A stretch of 10,975 nt of DNA, taken from NCBI GenBank assembly GCA_026786335.1, contig JAJAYG010000195.1, forward strand, positions 1 to 10,975, in the 5' to 3' direction. Both the position numbers and the translations under genes were made by a program. The notes below the pieces were generated by a model. It searched no databases and had not been told where the DNA came from. It saw only the letters and a program-made list of their open reading frames with translations. The DNA is from Chitinophagales bacterium. Lineage in GTDB: Bacteria; Bacteroidota; Bacteroidia; Chitinophagales; UBA10324. Below, piece by piece: positions 6,760 through 10,975 of the stretch; position 1 is the first letter of the stretch; every line of letters begins with the position of its first letter.

Positions 6760-7043
6760 ATCGCATTGTATTTTTTGGTGAGCTCTTCGGCAAGAATCTT
6801 TTTGTAATTACGGGAATCAATTTTCTTACCTGCTTTTTTTCTTGCTTTCCTAATGCGCTTCACAATACTATCGGTAATTGGAGTTTTCGATTTTTTACGC
6901 GCAGAAACACTTTCTGTTTTTTCATTGAGAGAATCGAAATAATCCTGAATAAGAGCAGATACACTTTTACTATTTCGCTTTGCAAATTCCTTTCCGTTCC
7001 TTATGGAAGTGCGATTTAAACTGAGCGTAAGTTTTTCATTCAT
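6756..7043 (-). CDS. DUF6364-like antitoxin, partner of the PIN toxin
   Basis: A 95-residue basic protein. The first 42 residues (MNEKLTLSLNRTSIRNGKEF, then AKRNSKSVSALIQDYFDSLNEK) show a short beta strand and two helices with the 'K-L-T-L-S', 'A-K-x-x-x-K-S-[LV]-S-x-L-[IV]-x-x-Y' pattern of ribbon-helix-helix-type antitoxins of the DUF6364 group. The Lys/Arg-rich C-terminal part (about 48-95) would be the toxin-binding arm. The family's usual role is to bind and neutralise the PIN toxin and to repress its own promoter. It overlaps the toxin by four bases (TTGA) and starts 34 bases after the end of recR. Confidence 0.85.
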   Translation of the reverse strand: MNEKLTLSLNRTSIRNGKEFAKRNSKSVSALIQDYFDSLNEKTESVSARKKSKTPITDSIVKRIRKARKKAGKKIDSRNYKKILAEELTKKYNAI

Positions 7044-7055
7044 ACGTGAATGCTT

Positions 7056-7073
7056 TTTACAAATGTACGTAAA
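7056..7073. promoter_or_regulatory. Candidate toxin-antitoxin operator (TTTAC-N8-GTAAA)
   Basis: TTTAC (7056-7060) and GTAAA (7069-7073) form an inverted repeat centred on the -7 box of the antitoxin gene; with a two-base indel it extends to GC on both sides. Ribbon-helix-helix antitoxins often bind such palindromes over their own promoter. This is inference from position and symmetry only. Confidence 0.35.
7060..7067 (-). promoter_or_regulatory. -7 box (TACATTTG) of the toxin-antitoxin operon
   Basis: The minus strand reads TACATTTG, an exact TAnnTTTG match, 16 bases upstream of the antitoxin ATG and just past the recR stop codon. It would let the toxin-antitoxin pair and the glycosyltransferase be transcribed independently of recR. 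Confidence 0.55.
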
Positions 7074-7077
7074 GCTT

Positions 7078-7704
7078 TTATTCCTGATTGTTCACTAAAT
7101 AATTTTCGTACGGTCTTCTGGTAACAATGCTTCTGGCAAGTGTTACATCATCGGTATATTCCAACTCGCCGCCAAATGAAATGCCTCGCGCAATGCTGGT
7201 AATTTTAACCGGAACGCCATGCAATTTTTTCGAAATGTAAAAAATTGTGGTGTCGCCTTCAATGGTAGGATTTAATGCCATAATCACTTCTTTTATTTCG
7301 TTGCTGCTACAACGTTCAATAAGTGATTCTATTTTCAACACCTCAGGCCCTATGCCTTCCATCGGGCTTATTACGCCGCCGAGCACATGATACCTGCCCT
7401 GATATTGGTTGGTTGATTCAATAGCGATTACATCGCGCATAGTTTCAACCACGCAAACAACCGATGCATCGCGTTTGTGATTTGAACAGATGCTGCAGAT
7501 CTCATGATCGCTTATGTTGTGGCAAATGTTGCACTGCCGAATTTCATTCCGCATCTTTTCAATAGCAGCAGTAAACACATGTACATTTTCCTTACTCTGT
7601 TTCATTAAATAGAGTACCAAACGCAATGCAGTTTTTTTTGCAATGCCCGGCAGTTTTTCTAATTCTGCTACTGCCTGTTCAATAAGTTTTGAAGGGAAAT
7701 TCAT
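7078..7704 (-). CDS. recR: Recombination mediator protein RecR
   Basis: A 208-residue RecR. Domains in order: N-terminal helix-hairpin-helix (SKLIEQAVAELEKLPGIAKK, 5-24), a four-cysteine zinc finger (C58, C61, C70, C73 in CNICHNISDHEICSIC), a Toprim domain (VCVVE, 83-87; YHVLGGVISPMEGIGPE, 105-121; EVIMALNPTIEGDTT, 139-153), and the C-terminal ARGISFGGELEYTDDVTLARS (172-192). RecR works with RecO, and with RecF where present, to load RecA on single-stranded DNA at gaps. I chose the ATG at 7704 rather than the in-frame ATG at 7740, because RecR proteins begin directly at the MNFPSKLIEQ-type helix and the 12 extra residues (MYHRLFSFYFYA) look like translated leader. It is divergent from the Asp-box protein gene and leads the minus-strand run with the toxin-antitoxin pair and glycosyltransferase. 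Confidence 0.97.
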   Translation of the reverse strand: MNFPSKLIEQAVAELEKLPGIAKKTALRLVLYLMKQSKENVHVFTAAIEKMRNEIRQCNICHNISDHEICSICSNHKRDASVVCVVETMRDVIAIESTNQYQGRYHVLGGVISPMEGIGPEVLKIESLIERCSSNEIKEVIMALNPTIEGDTTIFYISKKLHGVPVKITSIARGISFGGELEYTDDVTLARSIVTRRPYENYLVNNQE

Positions 7705-7787
7705 GGCGTAAAAATAGAAGGAAAATAACCGATGATACATTTGATTTTCTTTCCTAAAAAAAAATTATTTGAAATGAAATCGTTTAT

Positions 7788-7795
7788 TAATTTTG
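7788..7795 (+). promoter_or_regulatory. -7 box (TAATTTTG) for the Asp-box T9SS protein
   Basis: TAATTTTG matches TAnnTTTG exactly, 21 bases before the ATG at 7817. A TTTG at 7768-7771 sits 16 bases upstream. Its position also shows that the in-frame TTG at 7793, inside the box, is not the start codon. Confidence 0.55.
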
Positions 7796-7816
7796 GTACA
7801 ACTAAAATCAAACCTC

Positions 7817-9151
7817 ATGAATAAAATTCTACTTCTATTTATTTTAAGTGCAAGCATTAATTTTTCAAATGCGCAATGGCTTGTTCAAAATTCCGGATTC
7901 CCCGAACCCTCTCGTGGTATCAATCAGATTTGCATTGTTGATCAAAATATTGCCTGGGCATCGGGCTATGATGGTTCGGGCAATGCTGTGATTGCTCAGG
8001 ATTTTACAAGAACGCTCGATGGTGGAGATTCATGGCAGGCAGGAAGCATTTCTTCTGCGCCTTCAGATTACGAATGGTCGTGCCTGGCGGCAGTTGACAA
8101 GAACACTGCATGGGCTGCACTTTATAATTCAACTACTAATGTTGGTGGCGGAGTTTATAAAACAGCAGATGGTGGTTCAACCTGGACAGAGCAAGGTGCA
8201 GGAAGTATTTTTATAGGTGCAACTTCTTTTCCCGATGTAATTTATTTCTGGGATGAAAACATCGGAGTTGTGGTTGGCGACCCTGTAAATAATGAATACG
8301 AAATCTACACAACAAGTGATGGTGGTTTAAACTGGAAACCGGTTGATGTTGCAAATATCCCCGCTCCCTTAACGGGTGAGTATGCATATACACGAATGCT
8401 TGGTGTTGGAAAGGATGGAGTAATTTGGTTCGGGACTAATAAAGGAAGAGTTTATAAATCAAAGGACAAGGGATTTACCTGGGGCGTTTACCAGTCATTG
8501 GCAAGTGATGTGCAAGCACTAGCTGTTAAAGATGTAAATACATCTTGGGTAAGAAGAACAACTAAGATGTATCAAACTAACGATGGTGGTACAACATGGT
8601 CACAGGTATTACCAGCATCGGGTCATTTTTTTAAGAATGCAATTGCGTATGTTCCGTACACCGTGAATACTTTAGTTTCAACCGGAAGTAATTTTAGCAC
8701 AGGAGATTACGGTTCTTCTTATAGTCTTGATGGCGGTCTTAACTGGGTTACCATTGATTCTGCTATTCAGCATTTGTCTGTTAGTTTTTATAACAATGTT
8801 GTTGGTTGGGCAGGTGGATTTAACATCGATGAGTTTACCGATGGTATTTCAAAATACGATGGCGGCTTTATTGCAACGGGAATTGAAGCGATTGATCCTT
8901 CAGTAAAATTTAATCTCTATCCCAATCCTTCAAATGGTTTATTTTATTTTTCTTTTGATGCCGGAAACAATGCACCTATTCAATTAAAAGTAACAGACAT
9001 CACTGGCAAATTAATTTTTAGTAAAACCTATGCCGATAAATCTCAAACATGGCTGCGCTCATTTGACTTGCGTAATTTTGGAAAGGGTATTTATTTTTTG
9101 GAAGTAGAAAATAACGGACAGCATTTTTCTAATAAGTTAGTGATCAATTAA
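7817..9151 (+). CDS. Secreted Asp-box (BNR/YCF48-like) protein with T9SS sorting domain
   Basis: A 444-residue exported protein. The start at ATG 7817 gives a clean signal peptide (MNKILLLFILSASINFSNA/QW). Six Asp-box repeats, S/T-x-D-[GK]-G-x-x-W, are seen at about residues 66-73 (TLDGGDSW), 116-123 (TADGGSTW), 166-173 (TSDGGLNW), 215-222 (SKDKGFTW), 254-261 (TNDGGTTW) and 303-310 (SLDGGLNW), one per blade of a beta-propeller like those of sialidases and YCF48. I see no sialidase catalytic triad, so enzyme activity is not claimed. Residues from about 366 (NLYPNPSNGLFYFSF) to the C-terminal KLVIN are a type A type IX secretion sorting domain, so the protein should be exported through T9SS and attached to or released from the cell surface. 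A strong terminator follows, so the gene is probably monocistronic. Confidence 0.9.
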   Translation: MNKILLLFILSASINFSNAQWLVQNSGFPEPSRGINQICIVDQNIAWASGYDGSGNAVIAQDFTRTLDGGDSWQAGSISSAPSDYEWSCLAAVDKNTAWAALYNSTTNVGGGVYKTADGGSTWTEQGAGSIFIGATSFPDVIYFWDENIGVVVGDPVNNEYEIYTTSDGGLNWKPVDVANIPAPLTGEYAYTRMLGVGKDGVIWFGTNKGRVYKSKDKGFTWGVYQSLASDVQALAVKDVNTSWVRRTTKMYQTNDGGTTWSQVLPASGHFFKNAIAYVPYTVNTLVSTGSNFSTGDYGSSYSLDGGLNWVTIDSAIQHLSVSFYNNVVGWAGGFNIDEFTDGISKYDGGFIATGIEAIDPSVKFNLYPNPSNGLFYFSFDAGNNAPIQLKVTDITGKLIFSKTYADKSQTWLRSFDLRNFGKGIYFLEVENNGQHFSNKLVIN

Positions 9152-9173
9152 GTTTCATAATTCTATGTTTTAG

Positions 9174-9211
9174 AAAATCGCAACACGTTGTTGGGTTGCG
9201 ATTTTTTTTTT
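9174..9211 (+). terminator. Strong intrinsic terminator after the Asp-box protein gene
   Basis: AAAATCGCAAC (9174-9184) and GTTGCGATTTT (9195-9205) form a perfect 11-bp stem with a ten-base loop; T-run 9202-9211. It ends the Asp-box transcript and insulates the following toxin-antitoxin locus. Confidence 0.92.
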
Positions 9212-9227
9212 GAGGAAAAATATTTTG

Positions 9228-9235
9228 TAATTTTC
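9228..9235 (+). promoter_or_regulatory. Probable -7 box (TAATTTTC) for the MazF-type toxin-antitoxin locus
   Basis: TAATTTTC differs from TAnnTTTG at the last base and is followed by AC; it lies 17 bases upstream of the antitoxin ATG. It is the best promoter candidate in the 41 bases between terminator and gene. Confidence 0.4.
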
Positions 9236-9252
9236 ACAAAACTTAAATTGAA

Positions 9253-9471
9253 ATGGAAACATTAGTTGTAGTTCCGAGAAAGAAATCTGAATTAAAACCG
9301 TTACAGGAAATGCTTCGCTTATCAAATAAGGTTAAGAAAGTTAAGATTGTGAAAACAGAAGATTCATTGACTAAAAAGAAAGCATTTGCTGAGGCAATTG
9401 TTTCAGAATCATCATTGGCAAAAGAGTGGCTGAGTAAAGAAGATAATCGTTGGGATAACTTATTGAAATAG
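9253..9471 (+). CDS. Small antitoxin-like protein next to a broken PemK/MazF toxin
   Basis: A 72-residue protein starting METLVVVPRKKSELKPLQEM, with a Lys-rich middle (KVKKVKIVKTEDSLTKKKA) and an acidic/aromatic C-terminus SSLAKEWLSKEDNRWDNLLK. The start (a short strand followed by a helix) resembles DUF2683-like antitoxins, and the WLSKEDNRWD tail is one I associate with antitoxins encoded directly before PemK/MazF toxins in Bacteroidota. The frame is intact. The toxin gene starts two bases after the stop (TAGCCATG), the usual antitoxin-first order. Assignment as antitoxin rests on the tail motif and the neighbour; it has no enzymatic features. Confidence 0.75.
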   Translation: METLVVVPRKKSELKPLQEMLRLSNKVKKVKIVKTEDSLTKKKAFAEAIVSESSLAKEWLSKEDNRWDNLLK

Positions 9472-9473
9472 CC

Positions 9474-9812
9474 ATGTTCCATCAAGGCGATATAATTTTT
9501 GTAAAATTCCCGTTTTCAAATCTTACCGAATTTAAACTTCGCCCGGCATTAGTAATTTCATCAAAATTGATTCATACCACCGGAGATTAACTGGTAGTTC
9601 AAATCACAACAAAAGTTAAAAACGACGGATTGAGTTTTCCAATTCTTGAGAAAGATATTAGTATTCCTTTGCAACTGAAAAGTTACTTACGGATGCATAA
9701 AATTTTTGTTGTTGAAGAAAATTTAGCCGTTCCTAAAATTTCTTCAATAAGAATTGACGTATACACAAAAGTTATTAATGAGATTCATTCACTTATTGAA
9801 TGGCACAAGTAG
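9474..9812 (+). pseudogene. PemK/MazF-family toxin with a nonsense codon
   Basis: Read straight through, this frame has 112 codons and is a near-complete PemK/MazF endoribonuclease: GDIIFVKFPFSNLTEFKLRP with ALVISS following (codons 5-30), LVVQITTKVKNDGLSFPI (40-57), a conserved LRMHKIFVV (70-78), and a C-terminal helix to IEWHK. A single in-frame TAA stands at codon 39 (9588-9590) where the family usually has an aromatic residue (pattern GDY-LVVQ), so one base change from TAT or TAC explains it. No frameshift is present and the remaining 73 codons are open, so the break is recent or is a sequencing error. As written, only a 38-residue fragment would be made, lacking most of the fold. A 60-residue piece from an internal TTG at 9630 is a fragment of the same gene. 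Confidence 0.85.
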
Positions 9813-9852
9813 TTGGTTAAAAAAAACGAGACAACGCTTTTTTCCGCCTAAC

Positions 9853-9860
9853 TATCTTTA
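9853..9860 (+). promoter_or_regulatory. Probable -7 box (TATCTTTA) for the 203-residue secreted protein
   Basis: TATCTTTA differs from TAnnTTTG only at the last base and lies 22 bases before the ATG at 9883, similar in spacing to the better boxes in this window. Confidence 0.4.
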
Positions 9861-9882
9861 ATGAAACCAGAAATATTTTTTC

Positions 9883-10494
9883 ATGAAATTTCCTTTCATA
9901 ATTATTTTAATCTTCATTCCCCTTATTGTTTTATCACAAAACTATAAACTCAACACACGCTATCCGGGCTATTTTATCAATATCAAAGGCGATAGCATTC
10001 ATGGTTACATACTTCTTACCAATAAACTTGAAAACCAACGCGGTGCTGTTTATTCCAGTGATGCCAAGGGCGAAAAAATTATAATTCATTTATTAGCAGA
10101 TCAGGTTCGTGGTTATAAAGTTAAGGACAGAACATACACTGCAATGTACTATGGCGAACCCGATCCTGCTGCCGAACATTTTGTATTAACAGTTGCAGAA
10201 GGTAATTTAGATCTCTATGAATATTTTACGCTCCCCGATGAATTTTATGTTGGAACAAACACAGGAGGGCAACGCCCCGCCACAGGTGATGATGAGCAGT
10301 ACCTGCAAAAAGAATTTTTGATAGTGAATAAGGAAGGAAATAAATTTATGCTGCCCAACGCCAATGCTTTTATGAAAAATGCTGATTTGATTTTTGGAAG
10401 CAATGCCGATCTGCTGCAGAAAATAAAAGACAAAAAGAAGGGGTATCGCTACAATGATCTTGAAGAGATTGTAAAAGAGTTCAATTTGCAATAG
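9883..10494 (+). CDS. Secreted protein of unknown function
   Basis: A 203-residue protein with a hydrophobic signal peptide, MKFPFIIILIFIPLIVLS/QN. The mature part begins with strands that resemble a Bacteroidota-specific family of exported proteins: GYFINIKGDSIHGYILL (29-45), a 'DQVRGYKVKDRTYTAMYY' stretch (73-90), then 'FVLTVAEGNLDLYEYF' (100-115), KEFLIVNKEGNKFMLP, and an alpha-helical C-terminus (about 162-203, NADLLQKIKDKKKGYRYNDLEEIVKEFNLQ in two segments). There is no lipobox, no sorting domain and no catalytic motif that I recognise. Such proteins are often annotated as hypothetical. It stands alone between the toxin-antitoxin locus and a convergent T9SS cargo gene, with a weak -7 box in front. 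Confidence 0.75.
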   Translation: MKFPFIIILIFIPLIVLSQNYKLNTRYPGYFINIKGDSIHGYILLTNKLENQRGAVYSSDAKGEKIIIHLLADQVRGYKVKDRTYTAMYYGEPDPAAEHFVLTVAEGNLDLYEYFTLPDEFYVGTNTGGQRPATGDDEQYLQKEFLIVNKEGNKFMLPNANAFMKNADLIFGSNADLLQKIKDKKKGYRYNDLEEIVKEFNLQ

Positions 10495-10554
10495 GAATTA
10501 AGATTTAGTTGAGCGTGAAATGCTAATCAGAGTTTTTCTACAGGTAAGTATTCA

Positions 10555-10975
10555 CTATTCAATCACCACCTTCTGCATTGCAATCAGCTTCCCGTCTTTT
10601 AATAATTCGCACAGTACTATTTTGCTTCCGTTGAAAACAGATTTTGTAATCTGCAATTGTTTTTCGCTCACTATTTCTTTTTGAAATAACAACTGCCCGA
10701 GTGGGTTTAAGATTTTTAAATCTAAGATGGAATAATCGGGTGATGAAAAACTAACATTCAAAATATCACCAACCGGATTAGGGAAAATTTGAAACCGAGT
10801 TGCTACAGAAATATCAATCACATTCACTTCAAAATTTTGAGAGAAGGAAGTGCAATCATTTTCATCTTTTATTGCTACTGAATATTCGCCCCATTGCGCA
10901 GCAACATATTTTTGATTGGTAGCTCCACTAATAATTTGCTGATTCAAATACCATTGATAAGCAATTGCCGAAGAA
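10555..10975 (-). CDS. T9SS cargo protein, C-terminal part (Ig-like repeat plus sorting domain)
   Basis: The frame runs off the right edge, so only the last 139 residues or so are seen and the start lies outside. The visible N-terminal part reads AIAYQWYLNQQIISGATNQK with YVAAQWGEYSVAIKDENDC following, the familiar 'YQWY-N-G-ATN-Y-G-Y-V-D-N-C' pattern of an Ig-like/PKD-type domain in Bacteroidota surface proteins. It is followed by a type A T9SS sorting domain: FQIFPNPVGDILNVSF, LKILNPLGQLLFQKEI, and a final strand GKLIAMQKVVIE. The protein is therefore exported by the type IX system; its main function lies in the missing part. The apparent TTG at 10947 is inside the Ig-like domain and not a start. 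It converges on the secreted protein gene with a 60-base gap that shows no clear terminator. Confidence 0.88.
   Translation of the reverse strand, partial: SSAIAYQWYLNQQIISGATNQKYVAAQWGEYSVAIKDENDCTSFSQNFEVNVIDISVATRFQIFPNPVGDILNVSFSSPDYSILDLKILNPLGQLLFQKEIVSEKQLQITKSVFNGSKIVLCELLKDGKLIAMQKVVIE

Noticed and set aside
7705..7740. Longer RecR start at 7740
   Set aside because: The 12 extra residues are unlike RecR N-termini and the canonical start at 7704 gives the usual length.
7793..7816. TTG start eight codons upstream for the Asp-box protein
   Set aside because: The codon lies inside a perfect -7 box, and the ATG at 7817 begins a proper signal peptide.
9588..9590. Programmed readthrough or recoding of TAA in the toxin
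   Set aside because: All other genes in the window use TAA, TAG and TGA as ordinary stops and no recoding structure is visible; mutation or sequencing error is simpler.
9630..9812. Independent 60-residue gene
   Set aside because: It is the in-frame C-terminal half of the interrupted PemK/MazF toxin.
9824..9846. Possible terminator from the A-run and T-run around CGAGACAACGC
   Set aside because: Pairing needs a bulge and has almost no GC core, so it is too weak to call.
10207..10491. Minus-strand frames opposite the 203-residue secreted protein
   Set aside because: They are antisense to a gene with a clear signal peptide and ordinary protein composition.
1..10975. tRNA, rRNA, CRISPR array, complete insertion sequence or prophage genes
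   Set aside because: None of their characteristic sequence patterns were seen on either strand.

Overview
The window looks like chromosomal DNA of a Bacteroidota bacterium, most likely from the Chitinophagaceae/Sphingobacteriales side. Reasons: AT-rich sequence, two proteins with type IX secretion (T9SS) sorting tails, signal peptides ending in Ala/Ser-Gln, several TAnnTTTG-type -7 promoter boxes a short way upstream of starts, and A-rich leaders with no strong Shine-Dalgarno. The assignment to a family is inference. No rRNA, tRNA, CRISPR array or complete insertion sequence was recognised.

Left part (1-3587). The window opens inside a DUF4139 (MuiA-like) gene. A gene-free stretch of about 430 bases follows, with a MITE-like element with imperfect 38-41-bp inverted ends (891-1059) and a hairpin made from two facing copies of a TGTCA...TTTATCGAAG repeat. 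Next, on the minus strand, come two small helical proteins, each with its own promoter box and hairpin terminator, and a two-gene unit (overlap 25 bases) for outer-membrane beta-barrel-like proteins, the first starting at TTG.

Middle (3588-7740). A plus-strand membrane methyltransferase of the isoprenylcysteine carboxyl methyltransferase type converges on a minus-strand run: recR, a DUF6364-like antitoxin, a PIN toxin and a 652-residue protein. The last joins a GT2 glycosyltransferase to a membrane and Rossmann module resembling polyprenyl glycosylphosphotransferases whose catalytic core appears to be missing. The last three genes overlap end to start (TTGA, then TAATG), so the toxin-antitoxin pair is translationally tied to the glycosyltransferase.

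Right part (7741-10975). A secreted Asp-box (BNR/YCF48-like) protein with a T9SS tail is divergent from recR and ends at a strong terminator. It is followed by a second toxin-antitoxin locus in which the antitoxin is intact but the PemK/MazF toxin carries a single in-frame TAA at codon 39 with the rest of the frame preserved. An unrecognised secreted protein and the C-terminal part of another T9SS cargo protein complete the window.

The points most worth a second look are the broken MazF-family toxin beside an intact antitoxin, the GT2/degenerate phosphotransferase fusion and its overlap with a toxin-antitoxin module, and the inverted-repeat element at 891-1059. I did not see a clearly new multi-gene defence or biosynthetic system.
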